A DNA stretch of 64,000 bases from Actinomucor elegans (GCA_026027325.1 JAMSLZ010000011.1:62001-126000), one strand, 5' to 3'. Counted from the stretch's first letter, positions 49,247-60,582 are shown. The notes: generated from the letters alone by a model not told the origin. Numbers and translations: made by a program.

Positions 49247-50683
49247 TTAATTATTTTCTATTGATTTCCAATAATTCAAAATAGTATCATGTGATGTAAA
49301 ATCTTTTTCTTTTACCCATGAATTATGTTCTTTACCATACTTTTTCCATTTTACAAAATATTCATATAAGTTCTTTACTTTTTTGTGTTTAATTATATAT
49401 TGTATTTCATATATATTTTGATCATTATTACTAGTGATATCTTCCTCCATTTGATCCATAATATCTATATTCACTTCATTTATATTTAAATTATTTAAAA
49501 ATTGATTTTGTAATGATTTTATATCAACGATATTTTCTATTTTATATTGTGTTTTTAATGTTACTTCTTTATTCATTTCAATATTATTTTTATAATAATA
49601 ATCAAAATTATCATTTAGCCATTTGTTGTAATGGGCATTTTCTTCAATTCCAAATAACTCTGTAAAATATTTTATGTTCAGTAATACTATTGCTAATTTT
49701 AGCTGTATATTATATGTCTTATTATCTGTTATTCTAATCTTATTTTGTCCACTAAATCTTTTAAAAATACTACCTAATTCTGCAAAATATTTTTCTATTT
49801 TTGACCTTAATCCACCTAATTCTTCATTGAATTTTTTTTCATCTATGGTTAATTCAACTCCTTTATCTTTTTTTATAGGATAGCAAAAATTTTTCAAGGA
49901 TATATTAAATCCAATATTACTAAATTTTTCTATAAATTCTTTTACTGTGTTTTCATATAATCCATCAAAACATATACAATCTATTTCATTATAAAACTTA
50001 TTGATATTTATGTCTAAAAGCATTTTATCATCAGTATTATTTCTACAAGGTAAGGAATCAGATATATAAACACATATTCTATTAATATCTATAATAAATT
50101 GTGTATTTAATCCATTTCTTTTTAATTTATACGAGAATAACTCTTTTTTATCTAGATTAATATCTTGATATGTTATACGATTATGGTGACCATCAATTAG
50201 TAATGTTACATTATCTAACATCATTGGATTAAATTTCTTAGCACAAAGTAATCTCAATGTATGTGTAGAAAAACATTTTTCTAATTTATTATTTATCCAT
50301 TTTTCCAATAAATCATAATTATTTATATATAATGATTGATATAATTTATAAAAACTAGTAGATGGAATATACATTTCCATTTCATTTATAGATTTTCCAT
50401 TTAATAAATGTTCTAATAATATCAATACTTTATCTGCTGTTATATATGGACCTGGTAGTTTTATATTGTTACATAAATCTGTCAAAAATACAAATGGAGC
50501 AATACTTCCTAATTTAATATATATATTTTTTTTAATTCTATCAATATTTGGTATACTCGTTATTTTAGATCTATGATATTTCAATTCAACTTTATATATA
50601 TATTCATTTTTCATAAATTTCCAATACCTATTGTAAATATTTCTGTATTCATTTTCAATTAATAAGTCTATATGAGTGTTCAT
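49247..50683 (-). CDS. TDR-2 DDE transposase with chromodomain
   Basis: 478 residues from the ATG at 50681-50683 (MNTHIDLLIENEY). The frame is open 14 codons further to a TTG that lies in the AAAATTGA motif, so the later ATG is preferred. D164 (LLIDGHHNR), D240 (CICFDGLYE), E297 (LRSKIEKYFAELGSIFKRF). The chromodomain is at the end: YEIQYIIKHKK, YEYFVKWKKYGK, NSWVKEKDF. About half identical to the TDR-1 protein by eye; less like TDR-3. Intact. Confidence 0.87.
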   Translation of the reverse strand: MNTHIDLLIENEYRNIYNRYWKFMKNEYIYKVELKYHRSKITSIPNIDRIKKNIYIKLGSIAPFVFLTDLCNNIKLPGPYITADKVLILLEHLLNGKSINEMEMYIPSTSFYKLYQSLYINNYDLLEKWINNKLEKCFSTHTLRLLCAKKFNPMMLDNVTLLIDGHHNRITYQDINLDKKELFSYKLKRNGLNTQFIIDINRICVYISDSLPCRNNTDDKMLLDININKFYNEIDCICFDGLYENTVKEFIEKFSNIGFNISLKNFCYPIKKDKGVELTIDEKKFNEELGGLRSKIEKYFAELGSIFKRFSGQNKIRITDNKTYNIQLKLAIVLLNIKYFTELFGIEENAHYNKWLNDNFDYYYKNNIEMNKEVTLKTQYKIENIVDIKSLQNQFLNNLNINEVNIDIMDQMEEDITSNNDQNIYEIQYIIKHKKVKNLYEYFVKWKKYGKEHNSWVKEKDFTSHDTILNYWKSIENN

Positions 50684-50721
50684 AAACAAATAAAATGATG
50701 TATTTTTATATAAAGAGAAAT

Positions 50722-50729
50722 TCAATTTT
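50722..50729 (-). promoter_or_regulatory. AAAATTGA motif upstream of TDR-2 transposase
   Basis: Minus-strand AAAATTGA 39-46 nt before the ATG. A second copy of the surrounding ~27 bp (ATAGAAAATATTAAAAATTG) lies about 47 bp further up, where its TGA serves as the stop codon of the small gene. Confidence 0.42.
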
Positions 50730-50773
50730 TAATATTTTCTATATTTAATAAACTTTTATTTATATATGAAAAT

Positions 50774-51142
50774 TCAATTTTTAATATTTTCTATATTTTC
50801 CAAGAACTTATGATTTCTTTTTGCATAATCTAACCATGATTTAAAATTATAAATTTCTTTAATACTAACATATCCTTTTCTTAAACACCAGGATTTGAAA
50901 TATTCATTTCTAACTTTTTCGTTATCATCTAAAATTGTTTTTATCACTAAATTGGCATGGATATTTGTATTGTTTTCACCAACATCATAGAAAGGACCAC
51001 TATATAAAATTTTATCAATATTTTTTATATTTCCAACCCATTGCAGTATTTTCTTGTTTAATATTTCGGATGATTTATTCTTGACATCTTTTTTTTCAGG
51101 ATTTAGAGTTAAAACCACAGCATAATAATAGATTTTTTCCAT
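50774..51142 (-). CDS. TDR-2 small accessory gene, possible HUH-like protein
   Basis: 122 residues from the ATG at 51140-51142 (MEKIYYYAVVLTLNPEKKD); the frame upstream opens only with TTG. YAVVLTLNP, NIHANLVIK and DYAKRNH stand in the order of motifs 1, 2 and 3 of small HUH Rep proteins (strand with TLN, H-x-x-hydrophobic, Y-x-K). The second His of motif 2 is Asn and the Tyr-Lys spacing is one residue short, so this is a weak case. Size fits a minimal endonuclease domain. It lies upstream of the transposase on the same strand with no AAAATTGA of its own. Otherwise unknown. Confidence 0.3.
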   Translation of the reverse strand: MEKIYYYAVVLTLNPEKKDVKNKSSEILNKKILQWVGNIKNIDKILYSGPFYDVGENNTNIHANLVIKTILDDNEKVRNEYFKSWCLRKGYVSIKEIYNFKSWLDYAKRNHKFLENIENIKN

Positions 51143-51298
51143 TAAATATAATATTGATGTTATTTTAAAAATAATTCTCAAATATTATAGATACTTTTAT
51201 ATTTTCCAAAATATCATGCCAAGAATTAGATGCCAAGGAAGTTGTTTTTAGATTTCTCAATGTGATTAAACGCAATGGAAGTCTAAAAATAGGACAAG

Positions 51299-51518
51299 AT
51301 AAACATTTACAACTACTTAATATTTTTAACTTTCCTAAAAAATCAAGGCATAAATATAATGTTGCCTTTTTATCCATAAATAAAATGTTGGTTACTTGTT
51401 CTATTTTAGAATAAAATTTATTTATATTATTATTTGTATTCAAAAAAATCTATTATTTCCTAATTTTTTTATATATTGTACTATTTTGAACATATTTCTG
51501 TAATACTAAATGTTCTTC
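51299..51518. repeat. TDR-2 right terminal direct repeat
   Basis: 220 bp, no difference seen from 49016-49235 or 35459-35678. Followed by AAGG. Confidence 0.93.
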
Positions 51519-54462
51519 AAGGGAGAACCGAAGAATGACCAGAATAGGCTTGAAAGCAGAACACCAACCAGGGAGACACAAAATCCAAAGACACCAGAGG
51601 ACGAAGCAGACGCTGAACATACACAAGATGCAAAGCAAAGCTCTGATCTTGGATGTCCACCAGACCAACACCACCATACTTGCGAGGAAGACACAAAGAA
51701 GACCAAGACGGCGCGGGCCAAAACGATGCCACATACTTGCGCACTACTGCCTTGATATCCAGAAGCCACTTGCCAGGCACAGGAACCACACGAAGAAGAT
51801 GATACACCTTGGAGAGCAACAGAGAATTCGCCACCAGACCAGTACCACGAATAGACAGGTGTCGTTCACGAAGCATGTTTGCATGCCTCTCCAACTTGAC
51901 TTTGACACCATCCAGGAAATGCAGCAACTGAGCATCGGTATGATACAGTGGATAACCAAGGTAACGCACCGAGCCAACAGACGACGAATCATGCCACTCT
52001 ACACCAGCAGCAGAAGCTATATCAACCCAAGGCTGATGAGCCACACCAGAAAGAGACACCAGAACAGTCTTGCTGAGATTCACCTTGGCGTTGGAGGCAC
52101 GACCATAGACCGCCTCAAGAAGAGACAGAAGCACCAACCATTCACCAGGCGAAGACAAGAACACCTCAAGATCATCGGCATAACTGAGAAGCTTGATAGG
52201 AGCCGGAGGAGAAGAACCACTGACAAAATCAAGCGGGTAGTTACCCGTATCATCACCCAAATCAAGATGGACCTTTTGAGGGTTAGGGAGCCAAGTCCGA
52301 GGAACCACCACAGGAGCCAGAGAAACACCAGACAGAGAAGAACAAGCCAAGACAGACCGCAACAGGGGTTCAAAGGCCAAGTTGAACAACAGAGGTGATA
52401 GTGGATCACCCTGCCTAAGGCCACGCAACTGAGGAACAGCTGCTCCTAACCACCCGTTAATGGACACGGAGATCTTGGTACCAAAGAACAAAGAAGAGAG
52501 ACAACCAACCAGACCAGAAGGAAAACCAAAACGAAGCAACACACGCCGAAGATACTCAGGATGGACCCGATCATAAGCCTTCTCTTGATCAAGTAACACC
52601 GCAACTTGAGGAAGGTTTGGAGCCACCGACCGAAGATTAGCCATCAACGTTTGATTCAACCACCCATTATCCGAGATCAATCGATGAGGAAGGAACCCAG
52701 TTTGATAGGGGTTGATCAGCTTGGGAAGAACACGGTTGAACCTATTGGCCAGCAACTTGGTAAACAACTTGGCATCCGAGTTGATCAGAGAGAGAGGACG
52801 CCAGTTAGCCAAGAGCAGAGGATCACCTTTCTTGAACAAAAGCACCATCCGAGTTTGTTGCCACGAAGGAGGGAACACACCAGAGAAAGCACCACCAAGG
52901 ACTGCCACCAGCAAGTCCAGAAATGGTCGCGAACGACCAGCCAAGTAATGATATACCTCGAAAGGAATACCATCCATGCCAGGAGACCGAGATCTAGGGG
53001 CGTGAGCCAGTAGATCCAGCACCGTAACGGCATTAGGCAGAGCCATCAGATACTTGGCATCATCCGAAGACAACACCAAATCTTCAGGAATACCATTCAA
53101 AAGAGAGTCCACGGCTTCGGCATCGATGTCGTCCGGGGTGTATAGCTTTTGGTAAAAACCGCGAGCCTCCCGAAGTATATCAGCCGCTTCCACCAAGACC
53201 TCACCAGTAGTAGAGCACTTCAAGGACTGGATTGTCTGTTGAGACTGGCGATCCTTGATGACACGATAGAAATACTTGTTGTTACGTTCACCCAGTTCAT
53301 GCCAACGAGTGGCAGAGCGAAGCATATTCTGGCGTGTTTCTTTCTGAATCTGACCATCAATCAATTTCTCTAGCTCATGCACCACCTGAAGAGGAAGTGA
53401 ATCATCACTAGGTTGAATTGACGGTGTAGCATCACTAGCCATAATACCTGAGACAGAAGAGGAAACAGCCTTCATACGTTCCTGTTGTAAAGCAGCAACC
53501 TTGTTCTTGAATCGAGCCTTAGCACCCCAAGCGTACTTTTGCGCACAGCACTTGAGCAACAACTTGAAGGATTCCCATTGAGATTGGACCCTCAAAGGTT
53601 CACCCTTACCACCAGGGCTAGCATTGTCACCATCACCACCAGAAGATTCGAAAAAGAGAGACACCGTCTTGTCCAGCAATAGGAGAAACTCTGAATCCTC
53701 CAGCAGAGTGGGATTAAAGCGCCAACAGCCAGGACCAATACGAGCACAAGCAGGCTGCAGATCGATTGTCAAAAGACAGTGATCGGTCCACACACCAGGA
53801 ACATAATGGACTTGACCATTCACCAACCGAGTCACCAGCGAAGTATGACCAAAGATATAATCAATAGTAGTACCAGCCCTAGGAAAAGTAATAGGACCGT
53901 CCGGGAAACAGTTGTTAAAGTGGAGACGAAGCCAATCATACAGCGGAGCCACAGAGGAAAGACTTGTCTCGGCAGAAGAGTGCAGATGAATGTTGAAGTC
54001 ACCTACCAACATCCAAGGCGTGTTGGACACCTCAGACCACAAAGCAAGAGAGAGAAAAGATTGTATAAACAGTGGACGGTCCGAAGACTGTGCCGGTGCA
54101 TAGATATTGGCCACACGACACAAGACATTATGCTGGGCATCCTTGACAGTAGCCACAACACAACGCTCATCCAGGAGAACTTGAGTAGCATCCAAAGAAA
54201 GACCAGGCTTGAGACAGACAATGGCACAATGTTTGGACACCACAAAGGGACAGCGAGGAAAGAAGAAAGAGAAAGAGCGGATTTGATGATCAGTGAGAGA
54301 AGATTGAGAATAGAAGTGAGATACCTCTTGCAAGCAAAGGATATCCACACCAAGAGAACGAGCGCGTAGGTAAGAAGCGAACTCCTTTTGTGTAGTTTTT
54401 TGGGACTCCATAAAAATGCTACGCACATTTAAGGAACCCAATCGAATGTTTTGACCTAGCAT
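51519..54462 (-). pseudogene. LINE-A copy 2 ORF2, N-terminal part (endonuclease and RT)
   Basis: About 979 residues with the same endonuclease and RT motifs as copy 1. It has one extra codon (LLEAVYG against LLEVYG). Stops in TDR-2 sequence. ATG overlaps the ORF1 stop. A truncated product with RT but without the zinc-finger tail could still be made. Confidence 0.9.
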
Positions 54463-55871
54463 TATACCCTATGGGCAGAAGAAGAAGACTTGGAAGACTT
54501 GGACGTCTTGATAGCAGAACCAGAAGCCTTGGTCTTCGCCACATTCACAATATTCTTCTTGAGAAAGTCAATCTTGTTTTGAGTTTTGACCTTGACTTTA
54601 CTCAAATCCATCATCTCTTGCACCGTATCAACCTTCATAGTTGAGGCAACCTCGTAGTCAGCAAACTTGGAAGCTCGAGCACCAGTAGGACTGTTGGGAT
54701 CGTACTCTACTCTCTCGCCAGAGAGCAGAGGATCACCCTCACCATCGAGCTCCATGACTTCAATGATTGAGTCATCACCAGGAACACCACCGGAGACACC
54801 ACCAGAGACACCAGAGACAACACCAGAGATACCACCAGAGACACCAACCAAGGGCTCAGAATCGCCATCCTGCTCAACCAGTTCAATGGGAGCCTCTTCA
54901 ACAACTACAACATCATCTTTTGGCGTAGGATCAAGGCCAGATTTCTTTGCACCAGACAAAGCCACATAATCGTCCAGTTCAGCCTCGAAAGACTTCACTG
55001 CTTGTTTCTTAACCTTGCAGAACCTAGCCGTATGGCCTTTCTCGCGACAAGAGAAACATGTACGCTTAGCCAACTCAGGACAGTCCTTACGAACATGTCC
55101 TGACAAACGACAAAAGTGACAAACAGGGGGCGCATTCTTGAACTGGGCTGGGGCAAACATGTCCCAAGCACTCAGGTACAGCATTCTTGTCAAAGGCTGA
55201 GGAGGAACCACCTCACCATCCTCACCTTCCATGCCTACCGACGTATCAATGAGCACCGACATCTTGCCCTCGAAATACCCTTTGCTGGTAAACTTTTTCA
55301 ATTGGTACACCTTACCATAGAAAGCCAAAGAGTCAAGCAAGTCCACCAGGAAGGTATCCTCATTGGGAATAGCATTGAGCAGCGTAAACTGCACATGGGT
55401 TAAACTATTTCCCACAGAAGCACCAGAACCAGAAGAAGTTGAAACAGCCTTGTAGACAATACCATTCACCATAATACCAGAACCAACAGCCTTGAGAGCA
55501 TCAGCCTTCAGCCTGAAAGTTGCTTCCACCAGAAGGTCACCACCAGCAGTTTTGCCCCAAGCACTAATAGGCCTAAACTGTACCTTACTATCGATTTGCT
55601 CTTGAATCGCCTTGTAAGCAGCAAAACGATCAGGAAACAACTTTCCAGGGAAAGAGAACAAAACAGAACCAGAAGAGAGAGCTTGCTCCACCAAAGCAGC
55701 AGCCTTGCGAACCAAGATTTCAGATTTAAGGTCATCATCTTCGAAAATGACCTCACCAACAAGAGGAATTGCAGAATTGTCGACATTACGTCGACCAGGA
55801 GTAACAAGTACCTTCTTAGAGGCACCACGAGCAACAATAGTTGTCCAGGACACGGCAGAATTTTCGGTCAT
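54462..55871 (-). CDS. LINE-A copy 2 ORF1, gag-like
   Basis: 469 residues starting MTENSAVSW. Two CCHC knuckles (CHFCRLSGHVRKDC, CFSCREKGHTARFC). The Gly/Val/Ser repeat is much shorter than in copy 1. Residues about 60-160 differ at many sites from copy 1 (for example VQFRPISAWGKTAGG against VDFRHISSMRASAGG), while the ends are almost the same. Complete and possibly functional; it could serve ORF2 from other copies. Confidence 0.88.
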   Translation of the reverse strand: MTENSAVSWTTIVARGASKKVLVTPGRRNVDNSAIPLVGEVIFEDDDLKSEILVRKAAALVEQALSSGSVLFSFPGKLFPDRFAAYKAIQEQIDSKVQFRPISAWGKTAGGDLLVEATFRLKADALKAVGSGIMVNGIVYKAVSTSSGSGASVGNSLTHVQFTLLNAIPNEDTFLVDLLDSLAFYGKVYQLKKFTSKGYFEGKMSVLIDTSVGMEGEDGEVVPPQPLTRMLYLSAWDMFAPAQFKNAPPVCHFCRLSGHVRKDCPELAKRTCFSCREKGHTARFCKVKKQAVKSFEAELDDYVALSGAKKSGLDPTPKDDVVVVEEAPIELVEQDGDSEPLVGVSGGISGVVSGVSGGVSGGVPGDDSIIEVMELDGEGDPLLSGERVEYDPNSPTGARASKFADYEVASTMKVDTVQEMMDLSKVKVKTQNKIDFLKKNIVNVAKTKASGSAIKTSKSSKSSSSAHRV

Positions 55872-56007
55872 GTACCAGAATTCTCAAAATTGAGGAGATT
55901 GAGCAAAAAAGTTTTTGAAATGTCGAAATTGGCGAATTGAGATGTCAAGATCGAGCGAAATGTAGAAGATGTTGGAGATTTGCAAAAATAATTATACCAC
56001 CAGAAGC

Positions 56008-59000
56008 TTTTTTTTTTTTTTTTTTTTTTTTTTGTATGAAGTGTAACTTTATTAACATTTAGTATTCTAATTTAATTCTAACAAACTAGGAGATTCAGTG
56101 GCAGTGGATGTACTAGCCATGAATTCCGAAATTATAAGTGAATGGTCATGCTCGAATGCATTAATAGCATGAGCAGAGGACCAGGATTCATCATGAATTA
56201 CGCATTTCCAATGCAAACGCCAAACTGTAGCTAAGCCGGCACCAAGGAGCACCAAAAGGTCATTCGAAAGAGGTACTGACTTGAGATCACACAAGGTGAC
56301 CAAGCCGGACCAAACAGAAGCAAGATCGCAGAGAGGTTCTTGGAGACAGAGCAACTGGATCATATCCATCCAAAAGATAGCCTTCATCGGACAGTATACG
56401 AGCATATGGCCAAGTGTTTCCACTTCACCACAGAGGCCACAGAGAGGAGACAGGTACACATTTGGATCCCACCGATACAAGCGAGCACGATAACCAATGC
56501 GGTCATGCAAGAGACGCCACCAAGGAGTGAATGCTTTTGCAGGCATAGGCAAAGACCAAAAGAGACGCCAAAAGAAGGGCCGAAGCAGAGCATGAGCACC
56601 CATAGTAGCAGGAGGTTGAGGACGGTGCATCACAAGTGATGCATACTCCGGATGCCAAGAGCGACGCAGAACACCAAGAGGAACCTTTCGAATCGAGACT
56701 ACCGTTTTACTGGTAACCTGGATAGTCCAGTGGGCAGTAGAAGGCAGCCAAGAAGAAGCAGCAGGAGAACAGGGCAGAGCAGACAGTTCCGAAGAAGAGA
56801 AGCCAATCTTGGAACGGATTACCTCAGGCAAAGTCAGAGTCGGAGGACCATTAAATGGTTGGAAACCAGACCAGACTAGACGAACTTGCCTTTTCATGTT
56901 GTTCTTGAGACCAGCAGAGACCACACCGAGATGAGGAATCCAGAAACACAAGTCCGAGAGCAAATACCTTGGAGCCAGGGCAGCAGGATCCAGAGGAGGA
57001 GGCTTACCCAGAGGATTCTCGCAAGGCGATACCACAGAACAAAGAGGAAGATCCAAAAACCAGCGAGGAGACCAACTTTCCGACACGACCAGAGGAGGCA
57101 ACCGAGAAAGCAACTCCACCAAGTGAGAAACCACAGGCACACCCTTGAAAAGCGACTTGTACATGGCTGGATACATGAACCAGGGTAGGACCGAAGAGTG
57201 ACCAGTATACACCTGAATACAATGCACCAACCAAGGAGAAACAAAGTCCACAGCAGAACGAGAAGGAAACAGCAATCGTTGGATGTACACCATATGGAGA
57301 GCCAGGCTTTGATCTTTGACATCAACAAGAGAGGCACCACCGAACTTCTTTGGTAGACACAAGGAAGACCAAGACACAGACGGATTGAAAGGAACCATGA
57401 ATTCACGAATGACCCTTTTGAGCTGGTCCAGCCAGGAAGTAGGAGCAGGTATCACCCGAAGAATATGGTACACCTTAGAGAGCAGCAGAGAGTTAGCCAC
57501 AAGACTTTTACCACGGATTGACAGCTGTCGTTCCTTAAGCAGGTTGCTATGCCTTGTAACCTTGACCAAGATAGCATCCAGGTAGTCCAACAGTTGAGCT
57601 TGTGTACTGTACAGAGGATAGCCCAAGTACCGCACCGCACCAGAAGAAGAAGCATCATGCCATTCGATACCAGAAGAATCTGCCAGAGACACCCATGAAG
57701 CATGAGAGACACCAGAGAGAGACACCAAGACCGTCTTGCTAAGATTGACTTTTGCATTGGAAGCGCGACCATAAAGATCCAAGAGAGAGAGTAGTAGAGA
57801 CCATTCATCCGGAGAGGAGAGAAACACTTCAAGATCATCAGCATAACTTAGGAGCTTCACCGCTGGAGGAGGGGTTGAGCCACTGACAAAGTCAAGAGGC
57901 CAATTGCCCGTACCATCCTTTGGATCCACATGCACCGAGAGAGGAGAAGGCTTGAACCGAGGAGACATCATCACCGAACCAAGAGAGACACCAGCCAAAG
58001 AAGACACCAGAAGAGAACGCAGCAGTGGCTCGAAAGCCAAGTTGAAGAGCAAAGGCGAGAGAGGATCACCTTGCCGTAAGCCTCGCTGTTGAGGTATTGG
58101 AGCCCCTAACCAACCATTGATGGACACCGAGATTTGGGTACCAAAAAAGAGAGAAGAGAGGGAACTCACCAACGAAGCGGGGAAGCCAAAACGAAGTAAG
58201 ACCAGCCGAAGGTATTCAGGATGAACCCTATCATAGGCCTTTTCTTGATCCAAGAGCACAGCCACCTGCGGTAACTCTGGAGAGACCGAGCGCAAATGAG
58301 ACATCAGGAGCTGGTTGAGCCAGCCATTATCAGAGATCAACCGACGGGGCATAAAGCCAGTTTGGTACGGATTGATCAGACCAGGAAGCACCTCATTGAA
58401 CCGATTGGCCAACAGTTTTGTGAACAGCTTGGCATCCGAATTGATCAAAGAAAGGGGTCGCCAGTTAGAGAGAAGCTGAGGATCACCCTTCTTGTACAGC
58501 AGAACCATTCGAGTTTGTTGCCAAGATTGCGGAAACACACCTGAGAAAGCATCACCAAGAACCGATACTAAGAGATCAAGGAAAGGACGGGAGTTTGTAG
58601 CCAAGTATTGATACACCTCAAATGGAAGACCATCCAGACCAGGACTACGAGACTTGGGAGCATGAGCAAGCACAGAAAGCACCAGAAGAGCATTGGGCAA
58701 AGCCGTCAGCTTTTCCGCATCCGAAGATGAAAGCACCACCTCAGGAGGTATAGCCGCCAAAAGAGAATCTATAGCTTCCGCATCGATATCATCAGGAGTG
58801 TACAGCTTTTGGTAGAAACCTCGAGCTTCCTTCAGAATATCAGCCGCTTCCACCAAGACCTCACCAGTAGTAGAGCACTTTAAGGATTGGATAGTCATAG
58901 AAGACTGCCGCTCCTTGATGACCCGGTAGAAATACTTGTTGTTGCGTTCCCCAAGTTCATGCCAACGAGTGGCCGAGCGAAGCATATGTTGGCGAGTTTC

Positions 59001-59279
59001 TTTTTGAATCTGACCATCGATCAATTTCTCTAGTTCATGCACCACCTGAAGAGGAAGTGAATCACCACTAGGTTGAATCGACGGTGTAGCATCACTAGTC
59101 CTAACACCTGACTCAACAGAGGAAACAGCCTTCATACGTTCCTTTTGCAACGCAGCAACTTTGTTCTTGAACCGAGTCTTCATGCTTCGAGAGTACGTCT
59201 GTGCACAGCACTTCAGTAACATCTTGAAGGATTCCCAACGTTCCTGCACCGAAAGCGAAGGGTCTCCACCACTACCATG
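56008..59279 (-). mobile_element. LINE-B, 5' part missing
   Basis: Poly(A) tail as T26 at 56008-56033, then GTATGAAGTGTAAC. Related to LINE-A but a separate subfamily. Its upstream end joins CACTATGG, the start of a CACTA element, so it may have been cut by that insertion rather than truncated during reverse transcription. Confidence 0.85.
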
Positions 59280-59282
59280 CAC
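56067..59282 (-). pseudogene. LINE-B ORF2, N-terminus missing
   Basis: 1071 residues open. It corresponds to about residue 280 to the end of LINE-A ORF2. The RT is whole: LLYKKGDPQLLSNWRPLSL, LLDQEKAYDRV, QRGLRQGDPLSPLLFN, SYADDLEVF. The C-terminal region is whole too (FTPWWRLLHDRIGYRAR, CGLCGEVETLGHMLVYC). The AP endonuclease is absent, so self-mobilisation is unlikely. The apparent Met start at the edge comes from the junction and has no meaning. Confidence 0.88.
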
Positions 59283-59530
59283 TATGGCGAAAATATTGTC
59301 GGTTTTTTGCCCAAAAGTTGATAATATTAGGGGTAAAATCGACTATAGTTCTGCTAATAATTATTGTCAATTTCTAGGCAGTGTTTTTTCGGCGGTTGAT
59401 AATATTAGTGACTCTTATTCGATAATATTATGGGTAAATACTATAATATTAAGGGTTTTCCTTCAATATTATTATGGGTAAATTGTATAATAGTAGTGGT
59501 TTCCAGTCAATAATAGTATGGATTAATCCC

Positions 59531-60582
59531 TCCATATTGATGATTTATAATCAATATTATTATTAGTTTTCTATCATATATTCACAATACACTACTAATA
59601 ATATTATAGTCATTTTGGTTATTCAGATAATAATTTAATTGCTATTTTTTTTATTTATATAATATATAACTTCAACAGATATTACTCTAATACACACTAG
59701 CCTTCAATAGCTGAATATACAATAACCAGCTTTCTATCACACACGAACAGTATTTAACTTACCTTATTGTCATACAAGTATAAAAGAATTTATGTCCCAC
59801 TGGCAAGTAACAGGTAAATGAATTAAGCAAATAACTGTATAAATAATGTCAGTTATCGTTGATGAAACAATATTTTAAGAGTATATTTGAACTAACCTTT
59901 AGAAGAATGGCCCACGCTTGTATAATAGCATATTTTAATCATCTTTTCCTAAAGTAAGTAATGATTAGATTCTTGAATGAAACTCGCTATTGCTACAGAC
60001 TTACCAACACTATATCAGACACAATCAATTATAATTCACTGGGCTACAGTTTTAATAGTCTTCGTCTTGTATATATACACAACTAAATCTATTATAACAG
60101 TATTAGATTAATATACAAAGAAATTAATGGATTAGTAATCATTGCACTTACTTAATGGTTATTAGCTTTAAAACTAATAGTAAAGGTTCAAAAGCTATAT
60201 GGCATTACTGGCTATAAGTATTACTGAAGTGGTATAAGTATTTAAGAATACAAGTCAGTATAAGAATATAAGCAGTATGAATGACGACGTATTTATAGAT
60301 AATTACGACATTAAGAACGAGGGAAATATTCGAAAGCTTGGAAAAAAAAACACAATTACAAGCTGACATTGAGGTTAATTCCTATTATACAGAAGCTTCA
60401 GTTAAAGTGTTGTGCGCAATAAGAGTGACAAATGTCAAGAAACCTTACGTTTAATGTGCCAATTTAGCAAACGAAAAAAAAGAAAGAAACTCAAGATTGG
60501 TGTAAAAAAGTTTTTCTTAATACTGAAAAGCCGCAGAAAAATGCTACGTCAGCTACTTAAACCAATAAAAAAACGTCTATAT
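59531..60582. other. CACTA-2 noncoding left arm
   Basis: AT-rich with no gene-like frame. A 102-codon plus-strand frame at 60412-60720 is antisense to the accessory gene and Lys/Arg-rich; I do not accept it. Confidence 0.5.

Larger units (their letters stand above)
49016..51518 (-). mobile_element. TDR-2, complete, inserted in LINE-A copy 2
   Basis: 2503 bp. Identical 220-bp direct repeats at 49016-49235 and 51299-51518. Target duplication AAGG at 49012-49015 and 51519-51522; the empty site is seen intact in LINE copy 1 near 7850-7858. The repeat ends ATAAACATTTAC and (inverse) GAAGAACATTTA are similar. Two minus-strand genes lie inside. A solo repeat with its own AATG duplication is at 35459. 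Confidence 0.93.
47823..56007 (-). mobile_element. LINE-A copy 2, split by TDR-2
   Basis: Poly(A) tail as T20 at 47823-47842, 65 bp after tRNA-Glu. ORF1 intact, ORF2 interrupted by 49016-51518. Nearly identical to copy 1 outside part of ORF1. The 5' leader stops at 56007, about 135 bp shorter than copy 1, directly at the poly(A) tail of LINE-B. No clear target duplication, as expected if it landed in that tail. Confidence 0.9.

Noticed and set aside
51165..51443. Frame starting in the 220-bp TDR-2 repeat (NTNNNINKFYSKIEQ) and reading out into the interior
   Set aside because: It has no ATG at its head, only TTG, and reads into unrelated sequence at each of the three repeats. An internal Met could start a ~70-residue peptide, but nothing supports it.
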